Of a stretch of DNA of 64,000 nucleotides, positions 37,098-45,900 are shown one piece after another. Where the stretch lies: contig BPGX01000003.1 of NCBI GenBank assembly GCA_026003255.1, forward strand, positions 1-64,000. The letters run 5' to 3'. Position 1 is the first letter of the stretch. Every line of letters starts with the position of its first letter. The stretch is from Bacteroidia bacterium. GTDB taxonomy: Bacteria; Bacteroidota; Bacteroidia; B-17B0; Aurantibacillaceae. The notes beneath the pieces were generated by a model. The model ran no database searches, was not told the origin of the DNA, and worked only from the letters and a program-made list of their open reading frames with translations. The position numbers were made by a program, and so were the translations under genes.

Positions 37098-37706
37098 TTA
37101 TTCAAATTCTGTATCATTTAACGAATTCGTGCTTGTATTTATTGTAGAAGAATCAGTGGTAGTATTTAAATTATTTTTTTGTCCAATAATAAGGTCAATT
37201 TTACTGCCTTTTTTAATATATTTTCCCGGAGGAATTTCTTGCTTGTTGTACAATTGTTTTACAACACAACCGTTGCAATAAGAGGGTTCATAAATAATTT
37301 TTCCTAATTTGAGCTCATAACTTTTAAGTATCATAATGGCTTGTCGTTCACTTAAATCAACTAGTTTAGGCATTTCAATACTGGGTGGTTGGAAGCTGGT
37401 AATGGTGAGGTAGATATTTCTGTTTTCTTTAACGGGTGTATTTGGTTCAGGATTTTGTGCAATAACAATGCCCGGTTCTTCTTCTGGCTTGTAGATGCTA
37501 TCAATGATGGTATATCTCAATTTTTTGGAAAGAATAAGTTGTTGTGCCTTTGAAAGTGGCAAATGAAGAACATTAGGAGTAGAAATGTATTGATTGTGAT
37601 TTGTATAACTATTTAAGTAAAGTGTGATGCCATATAAAAAAAAGAATAGTAATAAAATTGCAGCAAAAAAATGAAAGAGATATATTTTAATAATGGATTT
37701 TTTCAT
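37098..37706 (-). CDS. PASTA domain membrane protein
   Basis: A 202-residue protein with one N-terminal membrane segment (about 9-30, FFAAILLLFFFLYGITLYL), then two to three PASTA-type repeats in the periplasm (about 40-110, 110-180; words such as PNVLHLPLSKAQQLILSKKL and PGIVIAQNPEPNTPVKENR). PASTA domains bind peptidoglycan or act in cell-wall assembly in other bacteria. Here there is no kinase domain, so it is a small wall- or membrane-associated PASTA protein. The C-terminus is an N/T/S-rich tail. It is followed by the T9SS gene after 6 bp. Confidence 0.82.
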   Translation of the reverse strand: MKKSIIKIYLFHFFAAILLLFFFLYGITLYLNSYTNHNQYISTPNVLHLPLSKAQQLILSKKLRYTIIDSIYKPEEEPGIVIAQNPEPNTPVKENRNIYLTITSFQPPSIEMPKLVDLSERQAIMILKSYELKLGKIIYEPSYCNGCVVKQLYNKQEIPPGKYIKKGSKIDLIIGQKNNLNTTTDSSTINTSTNSLNDTEFE

Positions 37707-37750
37707 TTAGAAAAATAAAGCAACTTTTTGAAAAAAAGGATTACTTTAAG

Positions 37751-38386
37751 TTAAGATTTTCTGCGTTCTATTTCCTGATGAATTTTTGCGGCGAGTTCGT
37801 ATTTTTCTTCGCTAATTGCTTTCTGTAACTGTTGTTGTAATTCTTCTAAGGAAAATTTTTTCAATTCATCTTGAATATCTTCAGAAGATTCTGTTTTCTC
37901 AATAATATCTTCGGTTTCTTCTTTAGGATGCGGTTGGATAGGTGTAATATTATCGTTTTCATCTACAATATATCCTGCTTCATTCAGAATAAATTCATAA
38001 ACATAAATGGGCGCATCAAAACGTACGGCAATTGCAATAGCATCGCTGGTTCTGGCATCTATTTCGTGTTCTAACTCTCCTGTAGAATCGGTACACACGA
38101 GTTTTGAATAAAATACACCTTCCACTAGATTGTAGATGATAACTTCTTTTACAGATACATGAAACGCATCTGCAAAATTTTTAAACAAATCGTGGGAAAT
38201 AGGTCGTTGAATTTTAACTTTTTCTAATGCTATTGCAATGGATTGAGCTTCAAAAACACCTATAACAATTGGTAATCTTCGGTTGCCATTAACTTCTTCT
38301 AATAAAAGTAAATAGTTGTTATTACCTCCGTGCCCACTCTGTCCCGTAGATATTCCAATTATGTTCATTAAAATTTTCTTCTCCAT
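37751..38386 (-). CDS. bifunctional nuclease family protein (DUF151) with UVR-like tail
   Basis: A 211-residue protein. The DUF151/bifunctional-nuclease domain (about 1-130) shows RLPIVIGVFEAQSIAIALEK and EIDARTSDAIAIAVRFDAPI. A charged E-rich linker follows, then a UVR-like helical hairpin (LEELQQQLQKAISEEKYELA). The nuclease name comes from a plant homolog; the bacterial role is not proven. It lies between etfA and the PASTA gene with gaps of 31-44 bp. Confidence 0.85.
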   Translation of the reverse strand: MEKKILMNIIGISTGQSGHGGNNNYLLLLEEVNGNRRLPIVIGVFEAQSIAIALEKVKIQRPISHDLFKNFADAFHVSVKEVIIYNLVEGVFYSKLVCTDSTGELEHEIDARTSDAIAIAVRFDAPIYVYEFILNEAGYIVDENDNITPIQPHPKEETEDIIEKTESSEDIQDELKKFSLEELQQQLQKAISEEKYELAAKIHQEIERRKS

Positions 38387-38417
38387 GCGTTTAACTTATT
38401 AAGAACTTTTAGAACTT

Positions 38418-39404
38418 TTATTGTTGAGTGGCTTTGAATTTTTTAATAGCTTCGGTGAGTTTTGGGACAACTTCAAAAGCATCTCCAACAATACCGTAGT
38501 CAGCGGCTTTGAAGAAAGGAGCTTCTTTATCTGTATTGATAACAACAATTGTTTTGCTACCACTTACGCCGGCTAAATGTTGTATGGCACCAGATATACC
38601 AATGGCAATGTAAAGGTTTGGACGAATAGCTAGTCCTGTCTGTCCAACATGTTCATGGTGTGGACGCCAATGTGCATCTGCAACAGGACGAGAACAGGCA
38701 GTAGCGGCACCCAATGCTTTGGCTAATTCTTCAATGATGCCCCAGTTTTCTGGACCTTTTAATCCTCTTCCTCCGCTTACTACTAATTCCGCTTCTGGTA
38801 ATGGGATTTTATCACCAGATGTAGTTTTTTCTACTGACTTTATTGTAACTTTGTTTTTAGCAGGTGCAGATTCAGTAACATCAGTTATTTCAGCACTGGA
38901 GTTTGCAGAAGTTTGCACAGGAATAGAATTGGGTAATAAACAAACAATTTTTTTATCCCCACTTAAACTAATTGTAGCAAATGCTTTTCCGGAAAATACA
39001 TTTTTACGAAACCTTAAAGTCGAATTGTCGGCTTCTAAAAGTGATGTTACAGCAGGGGCAATGCCACAGTTTAATAGTCCTGCTAAATAAGCACCTACTG
39101 CTTTGCCTTGATTATCATAAGAGAGTACAACTGTACTGGCATTTTCAGAGGCAATGTATTTTTGAATCAATTTGGCAGTTACTGAAAAATCAGATAATTC
39201 AGGAATATCGTTTGTGATATTGATTATTTTATGAGCACCTGCTTGAGATAACTTTTGTTTACTTTCTTCATTGCCTTTGTAAAGGATTACAACAACTTTA
39301 TCATTTAATTTTGAAGCAATTTGATGCGCTAATGTAGTGGCTTCTAATGAAGCTTTTTTAATTTTTCCATTTTGAGATGCATCCGCATATACGAGAACTG
39401 ACAT
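38418..39404 (-). CDS. etfA: electron transfer flavoprotein subunit alpha
   Basis: A 328-residue EtfA/FixB. The C-terminal FAD domain carries VVSGGRGLKGPENWGII, RPVADAHWRPHHEHVGQTG and IGISGAIQHLAGVSGSKTIV. It pairs with EtfB to carry electrons from acyl-CoA dehydrogenases to the respiratory chain. The two genes are adjacent in the order etfB-etfA on the minus strand with a 38-bp gap. Nothing is unusual. Confidence 0.95.
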   Translation of the reverse strand: MSVLVYADASQNGKIKKASLEATTLAHQIASKLNDKVVVILYKGNEESKQKLSQAGAHKIINITNDIPELSDFSVTAKLIQKYIASENASTVVLSYDNQGKAVGAYLAGLLNCGIAPAVTSLLEADNSTLRFRKNVFSGKAFATISLSGDKKIVCLLPNSIPVQTSANSSAEITDVTESAPAKNKVTIKSVEKTTSGDKIPLPEAELVVSGGRGLKGPENWGIIEELAKALGAATACSRPVADAHWRPHHEHVGQTGLAIRPNLYIAIGISGAIQHLAGVSGSKTIVVINTDKEAPFFKAADYGIVGDAFEVVPKLTEAIKKFKATQQ

Positions 39405-39442
39405 AGTTTTGATTTTTTTATTTAATGGATTTGTATTTGTGA

Positions 39443-40186
39443 TTAAATAACTTTTGCTTCGGTGTGTAAAAGATGCACGAGTTCTTCAACATTGTTGGGG
39501 TCAATGAATTTGCAAGCAGACCTTCCGGGCGCTAATTCAAATTGTTCATACTTTAAAGAAACATTTACTGGATATGCAGGAATGACATTGAGAGGTTTAG
39601 TTCTGGCAGCCATGATGCCTTTCATGTTAGGAATACGTTGTTCTGCCATGCCTTTGTTTGCACTAACAACGGCTGGTAAGGAACATTCGACGACTTGATA
39701 GCCACCTTCAATGTCCTGATGCGCTATTATTGTATTTCCATTCAAATCAAGTTTGCTGGCATTTGATATGAAAGGGTAGTCCAATATCCCTGCAAGAATA
39801 CCAGCAGTTACACCACCATTGTAACTGATAGTTTCTTTACCAAGCATGATTAAATCATAAGGATTAGCTTTAATAAATTGTGCTAATTGTTGTGCTACAA
39901 AATGTGCGTCGGTAGGTTCAGCATCAATTCTAAAACTATCGTCTGCTCCTAATGCCAATGCTTTTCGGATAGTAGCGTCAGCGTCTGCTAATCCTACGTG
40001 AATAACAGAAACTTTTTCAACTAATCCGGCTTCTTTAAGTTCTAATGCTCGTACAAGAGCGTACCATTCATCATAAGGATTAATGATAAATTGTACACCG
40101 GCTGAATTGAATTTTGTATTGTTGTCTGTAAAAGAAATTTTGGCGGTAGTGTCAGGAACATTGGCAATAGCTACTAAAATTTTCAT
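39443..40186 (-). CDS. etfB: electron transfer flavoprotein subunit beta
   Basis: A 247-residue EtfB/FixA (MKILVAIANVPDTTAKISFT; later AIANPYDEW-like NPYDEWYALVRALELKE and ALALGADDSFRID). It binds AMP and forms the ETF dimer with EtfA. A longer open frame starts at 40216, but a perfect -7 box covers 40214-40221, so translation must begin at 40186. That start also gives the classic N-terminus. Confidence 0.95.
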   Translation of the reverse strand: MKILVAIANVPDTTAKISFTDNNTKFNSAGVQFIINPYDEWYALVRALELKEAGLVEKVSVIHVGLADADATIRKALALGADDSFRIDAEPTDAHFVAQQLAQFIKANPYDLIMLGKETISYNGGVTAGILAGILDYPFISNASKLDLNGNTIIAHQDIEGGYQVVECSLPAVVSANKGMAEQRIPNMKGIMAARTKPLNVIPAYPVNVSLKYEQFELAPGRSACKFIDPNNVEELVHLLHTEAKVI

Positions 40187-40213
40187 AAACTGAATTTTAA
40201 AAAAATTGAGCCA

Positions 40214-40221
40214 CAAAGATA
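40214..40221 (-). promoter_or_regulatory. -7 box of etfB
   Basis: TATCTTTG on the minus strand is an exact TAnnTTTG box, 27 bp before the etfB ATG. It overlaps the upstream alternative start codon and so decides the start. Confidence 0.65.
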
Positions 40222-40375
40222 GGAAAAATATATTTTTAACTCACAATTTAGACATTCAACTAAATTTTTTCTATGAACTAACAAAAGCAAAGGAACACAT
40301 ATAACGAGTTTATTTGGTAAAAGAAAATTTAGTGATATTGGTAAAAAAGAATTTTACACTAATTGTTTTAATTCG

Positions 40376-40383
40376 TATATTTG
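40376..40383 (+). promoter_or_regulatory. -7 box of tRNA-Arg
   Basis: TATATTTG is an exact TAnnTTTG box ending 13 bp before the tRNA 5' end, consistent with a short pre-tRNA leader. Confidence 0.65.
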
Positions 40384-40396
40384 CGGCTGAAATTTT

Positions 40397-40473
40397 GGTC
40401 CCGTAGCTTAATTGGATAGAGCATCTGACTACGGATCAGAAGGTTGAGGGTTCGACTCCTTCCGGGACCGCCA
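40397..40473 (+). tRNA. tRNA-Arg (anticodon ACG)
   Basis: A 77-nt cloverleaf including an encoded CCA. The acceptor GGTCCCG pairs with CGGGACC with discriminator G, the anticodon stem TCTGA/TCAGA encloses loop CTACGGA with anticodon ACG, and the T loop is TTCGACT. The first anticodon base A is probably deaminated to inosine. CCA is encoded here but not in the tRNA-Lys gene of this window. Confidence 0.97.
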
Positions 40474-40487
40474 GTTATAAATCTTGT

Positions 40488-40821
40488 TTAACCTAAATTA
40501 TTCATTTATTCACAAGAGATTGCTTCGTTACTACGCTCCTCGCAATGGCGAATTCCTCACACGTCATTGTGAACGCAGTGAAGCAATCTCGTGTAGGAAG
40601 TAACAATACCACTTGAGATTGCTTCGTCGCTACGCTCCTCGCAATGACGGTTATATTCACAGGAGATTGCTATGAACGTTCATACGCCGCCGCAATGGCG
40701 GGATTATTCTTTATTCTTACAACTACCAAACTTGTGAAAGTAAAATAATCTTTAAAATCAGCAGTAGTTAAGATAAGCACAATGTTTCAAAGCGTTTAAT
40801 AAATAATTCTGGATAATGTAT
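40488..40821. repeat. intergenic repeat, family C copy 2, with several palindromic units
   Basis: The ends match copy 1 at 33.8 kb (left TTTAACCTAAATTATTCA, right AAAATCAGCAGTAGTTAAG). The inside holds at least four related units built on GAGATTGCTTCGTCGCTAC and CGCAATGACGG-type arms. The outer pair (40515-40595) is an inverted repeat able to form a long hairpin. It lies between tRNA-Arg and a convergent gene. There is no coding sequence. Confidence 0.75.
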
Positions 40822-41046
40822 TCAACAACAATTTTTCCCTTTGTTTGTGCTTTTTTCTTTCTGAACAGGAGGACAGGAAACATTACCATAACTGCAAAAA
40901 ACACAACAATCGCCTTTCTTCGGTTTTAATATAGTATGACAATTTTCGCATTCGTAAAAAAATTGACAGGCATCGGTTGGCATGGTTTCTCCTTTTCGAT
41001 AGCAACAAATTGGGCAAGTGATGGTAGATTGTAAAATGATTTCCAT
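40822..41046 (-). CDS. GDCCVxC domain small protein
   Basis: A 74-residue Cys-rich protein. It contains CPIC and CENC pairs (zinc-ribbon-like) and the family motif GDCCVFCSYGNVSCPP; all family positions here are normal Cys codons (TGT/TGC), with no in-frame TGA. Members of this family occur beside metal-related genes in other bacteria, and some are selenoproteins. It probably binds a metal or acts in thiol chemistry; no partner is obvious. It starts 10 bp after the MORN-repeat gene and may share its transcript. Confidence 0.85.
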   Translation of the reverse strand: MEIILQSTITCPICCYRKGETMPTDACQFFYECENCHTILKPKKGDCCVFCSYGNVSCPPVQKEKSTNKGKNCC

Positions 41047-41056
41047 AAGAAATTTT

Positions 41057-42829
41057 TTATCGCTTTTGTTTTCCGATTGGAATGACGTTGTTAGTTACTT
41101 TTTCTCCGTTTTTGTATTCAATAGTAACGGATGGTTTACCTGATTTTTCGAAATAATACCATGTACCGTGTGGTACGCTGGTTGGTTTTCCAGTTTTCTT
41201 ATCTTTAATGATTTTGTAATTGCTGATAACCTGAATTTTTCCATCGGGATAATAATTAACGCTTTCACCAGATAGTTTCCCTTTTTTGAATTTATTTTCA
41301 CGCATTAATACGCCGGTCTCATAGTAGTATTTCCATTTCCCGTGTTGATGCCCTTTTCTGTACTTGCCTTCGCTTTCAAGAAAGCCGCCGCGTTCATAAT
41401 AAGATTGATATAAACCGTGACGAATGTTGTTCACAAAATGAATGATTTCTTTCAGTTGACCTTTGGGATACCAATAGGTCCATTTGCCGTGTTTGCCACC
41501 AATTTTATTGTAATAGCCCACATAGTTGGGATTTCCATTATTAAACCATGCTTTCCATTCGCCAACCATCACGCCATTATCAAAATGACCAATATCTTTG
41601 AGTTTGCCGTTTTCCCACCATTGTTTCCATTCGCCATGTTCTTTGCCATTGATGTAATCACCTTCCTGAAGTTTTTTGCCACTTTCAAAGTAAGTTGTCC
41701 AGTGGCCATGTTTGATATCATTCACATAAGTGCCGACGCGCCATAATTCGCCTGTTCGGTAGTAAAATTTCCATTCTCCTTGCCTTTTGTCATCCTTAAA
41801 AAGGCCAGTGGATTCAATGTTTCCATTGGGATAGTAATATGTCCATAGTGAATCTCTTTTTCCGTCTTTGAGGTAGCCAATCATTTCAGGTTTTCCATCT
41901 TCATAATAGAATTTCCAGAGTCCATTTTTCTTGTTGTTAATGAATTGACCTTCGCTTTTGATATTGTGATTGGAATAGTAGGATGAGTAATAACCATTTA
42001 AAATTCCTTTTTCATAAGTGGCTTCGTAGTCCAATTCGCCGTTTGGATGAAAGAATCGCCAGACACCGTGTTGATAACCATCTTTATATTCTCCCATGGA
42101 CTTGATAATACCGGTTTCATAAGTTACAGTGATTTTTCCATTTCCGTTTTTTACAAGTGCATTTCCTTTTTCATCGTACATTTCAAGCAGTTTAGGGATG
42201 CTGTCTTCAAAAACTTTGAGATATTTGAGTTGGCCATTTTTGTAAAATCCTTTCCATACATTGCAGGGCTTACCATAGCAGTAGTTTTCAACATCAGATA
42301 GAGTGCCATCATCGTAGTAGATTTTTACTTCTCCATGTTTTTGATTATTTTCAAAAGTTCCTTCGGATTGAATTTTTCCATTGGAGTAGTAATAAAGCCA
42401 TTTCCCTGTTTTCTTGCCTTTATCAAAGTTTTCTACACTTTCAACACTACCATTTTCAAAATAAGTTATCCAGCTGCTATCGGGAATGTCTTTGTAAAAT
42501 TTGGCCATACGGGCTTTATTACCGTTCTTGTAGTAATAAATAAATGTTCCGTGTTTGACACCATTTTTATATCGCTCTATTCCTTTTAGATTTCCGTTAT
42601 CGTAGTAGTATTTCCAGATACTATCCATTTTACTCATATTATAGAATCCTTCAATAGAGAGTTGGCCATTTTTGTGGTATTCAAGGTATTTGCCGTGCGG
42701 CATATTTTTGTAGGTATGCATTTCGATTTTGAGGAGTTTTTCTTCGGGGTCGTAGTATTCTCTTTGTATTTGAGCAGTAACGAAGGGATAAAGATGTATC
42801 AAGAGTAGTATTAAATAAAAGAATCTCAT
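41057..42829 (-). CDS. MORN-repeat (YwqK-type) secreted protein
   Basis: A 590-residue protein with a signal peptide (residues 1-20) and then more than twenty MORN-variant repeats of about 23 residues (words such as GKWLYYYSNGKIQSEGTF and HGEWKQWWENGKLKDIG) filling the chain. MORN repeats form long beta-rich rods. Databases sometimes label such proteins antitoxin after YwqK, but no toxin gene is present here, so I do not use that name. It lies in a two-gene run with the GDCCVxC gene and has a perfect -7 box. Confidence 0.88.
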   Translation of the reverse strand: MRFFYLILLLIHLYPFVTAQIQREYYDPEEKLLKIEMHTYKNMPHGKYLEYHKNGQLSIEGFYNMSKMDSIWKYYYDNGNLKGIERYKNGVKHGTFIYYYKNGNKARMAKFYKDIPDSSWITYFENGSVESVENFDKGKKTGKWLYYYSNGKIQSEGTFENNQKHGEVKIYYDDGTLSDVENYCYGKPCNVWKGFYKNGQLKYLKVFEDSIPKLLEMYDEKGNALVKNGNGKITVTYETGIIKSMGEYKDGYQHGVWRFFHPNGELDYEATYEKGILNGYYSSYYSNHNIKSEGQFINNKKNGLWKFYYEDGKPEMIGYLKDGKRDSLWTYYYPNGNIESTGLFKDDKRQGEWKFYYRTGELWRVGTYVNDIKHGHWTTYFESGKKLQEGDYINGKEHGEWKQWWENGKLKDIGHFDNGVMVGEWKAWFNNGNPNYVGYYNKIGGKHGKWTYWYPKGQLKEIIHFVNNIRHGLYQSYYERGGFLESEGKYRKGHQHGKWKYYYETGVLMRENKFKKGKLSGESVNYYPDGKIQVISNYKIIKDKKTGKPTSVPHGTWYYFEKSGKPSVTIEYKNGEKVTNNVIPIGKQKR

Positions 42830-42843
42830 GGATAAATTTTTTG

Positions 42844-42851
42844 CAAAAGTA
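42844..42851 (-). promoter_or_regulatory. -7 box of the MORN-repeat gene
   Basis: TACTTTTG on the minus strand is an exact TAnnTTTG box, 14 bp before the ATG at 42829. It is divergent to the box at 42945. Confidence 0.65.
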
Positions 42852-42944
42852 GATATTAATACAATGTTAGAGATGATAAAAATTGTTGAAAACTTTGTGG
42901 ATTGAAATTATTTGAAAGGTTTGCAGGTTTATAAGGATTGTATG

Positions 42945-42952
42945 TATTTTTG
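42945..42952 (+). promoter_or_regulatory. -7 box of the 1496-residue protein gene
   Basis: TATTTTTG is an exact TAnnTTTG box, 14 bp before the ATG at 42967. It probably drives the three overlapping genes up to 49935. Confidence 0.65.
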
Positions 42953-42966
42953 GCAAAAATGTTGTG

Positions 42967-45900
42967 ATGGATAAACGTTTTTATTTTATTTTTATTTATC
43001 TGATTTTTTTGGTATTTAGAAATAATGCACAAAAAAATACATTTTCATTTTCTAATGACACTACCAAATTTTTGAAAGAGATAGAAGAATATTTTAACAC
43101 GAATGCAGGTAATAAAAAGGAAGCAGAAGTATTTCTGGAGGATTTTACAAAGCGATGGAAAAACAATCAAATAGCGGGCTTTTACAAGCAAAATATCATA
43201 GAAACGAGTAATTTGTTTGTTCAAAAAAAATTAAAACCTTTCCCTTATTTTGTGAAGTATTACAAGATCATTTATGATATTATAGAAAATAATGTATCAT
43301 CTTCTGTGTTTCAAAATTTTTATACGGTATTTACAAAAGCGCTGAATAGCCGACAGATTAAGAATTTGCAGGATATATTAGAAATGTGCGAGAATTTGTA
43401 CAAGGATAACACTTTTTACACGGCATCATTTATTTTTAAAACACAAACAAATGATTTTGTATTGGAATTTGATAGTGTACCGCGATTAAAATATCAGAAT
43501 ACAAATATTATTGGCAAAAATACACGGAATGATTCCATTGCTATTGAAGAAACTTCAGGGTTTTATTATCCGAATTTGAAAAAGATTTTTGGGAAAGGTG
43601 GAAAGGTAAGCTGGAGAAGAGTAGGGTTGTCTGAAGATACGTATGCACAACTAAAGAAGTATGTAATTGATTGCAGAAATGGAACCTATACTTCTGATTC
43701 TGCGGTATTTTATGGTAAGCAATATTTTGATAAACCGCAAGTTGGAAAGTTGACCGATAAAATCATCACTGAAAAAACAGAAGATACATATCCACGATTT
43801 GATTCTTATTCAAAACGATTGTTGGTAAAAGATATTTATCCTAATGTAGATTATGATGGTGGCTTTGGAATGCGTGGTGATAAATTTGTAGGTACCGGAA
43901 ATTCGGAGAATCCAGCCAGGATAATTATTAAGAAGTACAATCAAAAGTTTGTAGTAGTGAGTGCGCCATCTTTTGCGATGAATAAAGAACGAATTGCCGC
44001 GTATGGAGCAGAGGTAAAGATGTTTTTGAAAAATGATAGTATTTATCATCCTTACATTGGTTTCAATTACGATGTTCCTAAAAAGAAATTAGTGCTTTTG
44101 CGTGGTGATAAAGGCATAGAGAAAACGCCATTTACGGATACATATCATAAAGTAGATGTGTATGTGGAACAAATTGAATGGAATACAGAAGATTCTTTGA
44201 TGCGGTTTAACTTTTTACCAACGAATTTTCAGGGTGAAGCATACTTTGAATCTGAAAACTTTTATTCACAAGATAAGGCAGAAGCAATTAAAGTTGGTGG
44301 ATTTAATATCGTACAGAAAATATATGAGTATTACAACATGAATAATAAAATGCCCTTTACTGTGGTGGATTTAGCTCATTATGTGAATATGTTACAGAAT
44401 GACTTGAGACCCATTATTATGAAAGTGGCCAGTTTTAATTTGATATTTTACAATCCCTCAACAGATGTGATTACTGTAAAACAGAAATTATTGGATTATA
44501 TGGATTATGTAAAACATAAAAAAGATTACGATAGATTGACGATTCATTCAGTAATTCCCGGAAAAGACAATGCGATATTAAATTTATTGAATTATGATTT
44601 AAGAATCTATGGAGTAAAATTAATTTTATTAAGCGATACGCAAAAGGTATTTGTTTTTCCAAAAGATCAAATGGTGTTGTTGAAAAAGAATAGAAATTTC
44701 AATTTTTCAGGAGTAGTAGCATCCGGAAAATTTGAATTTCACGGAAAGGACTTTGCGTTTGATTATGATGAATTTAAAGTAAGAATGAAAACAATTGATA
44801 GTATTAAAATATATGTAGAAACGGGCGATGTGGATGAATATGGAAGAAAGAAATTCAAACAAGTACAAACTAAAATAGAAGATGCTTCGGGGGAATTGAG
44901 GATAGATGCGCCCAAAAACAAATCAGGTTGGGGAAAAGCGCCGTCATTTCCTATTTTCCAGTCCTTCAAAGAAAGCTATGCGTATTATGATTCTAAAAAA
45001 ATATTTAAAGGTGTATACAATCGTAATAATTTTTATTTTAAGATTGATCCATTTACAATTGATAGTGTAGATAATTTTAGAAATGAACGATTGCGGTTTG
45101 ATGGAACATTCTCGTCAGCAGGGATATTTCCTGTGTTTAGAGAAACGTTGACTTTACAAAGCGATTATTCATTAGGATTTATTCGGAATACGCCGCCAGA
45201 AGGATATGATACCTATGGTAAAACAGGTAATTACAAAAACGAGATACGATTGAGTAATAGGGGATTAAGAGGTACCGGGGAGTTGAGATTTTCATCGGCG
45301 CTGGCAAAATCGGATGATTTTATTTTCTTTCCGGATTCTACGAATGGTGTCGCTCAAACGATAGATTTTCAAGAACAGGAAGCTCCTTTTGAATGTCCGA
45401 TAGCACATGGCGATACGGTGCAAATACATTTTGTGCCAAAAGCCAAACTATTGCAAACTCGTTCGTTACAAAAACCAATTGTGGCTTACAAAGAGCAGGT
45501 AAAATTTACTGGACGTTTAGATTTAACAGAAAAACAATTGACTGGAAATGGAAAGGTAGAGTTTGAGAAAATAGCCAGTTTAACCGCTATGAAGATATTA
45601 TTTATCAGAAGGAAATTTTTCTCAGATACTTGTAATTTTTACTTGAAAGCTATGCAGGAGGAAGGTTTGGCTTTTTCAACCAATAATATGAATGCAAAAA
45701 TTGATTTTGATAATAGAGTTGGAGAATTTGTAACGAATGGGGAGGGTTCCTATGTTCGGTTTGATAAAAATCAATATATAGCATATATGGATCGATTTAA
45801 GTGGTATATGGATGATGAGAATATTGAATTAGGTGATGAGCAGCAAAGAATTAATGCAGAAGTTGAAAATGATCTGGATATTGAAGGACCAGAATTTATA

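Noticed and set aside
40822..41046. A selenocysteine protein, as known for some GDCCVxC proteins
   Set aside because: All family Cys positions are TGT or TGC and no in-frame TGA is present.
41057..42829. A toxin-antitoxin system, because YwqK-type proteins are often labelled antitoxin
   Set aside because: No toxin-like gene is adjacent; the chain is simply a long MORN-repeat rod.
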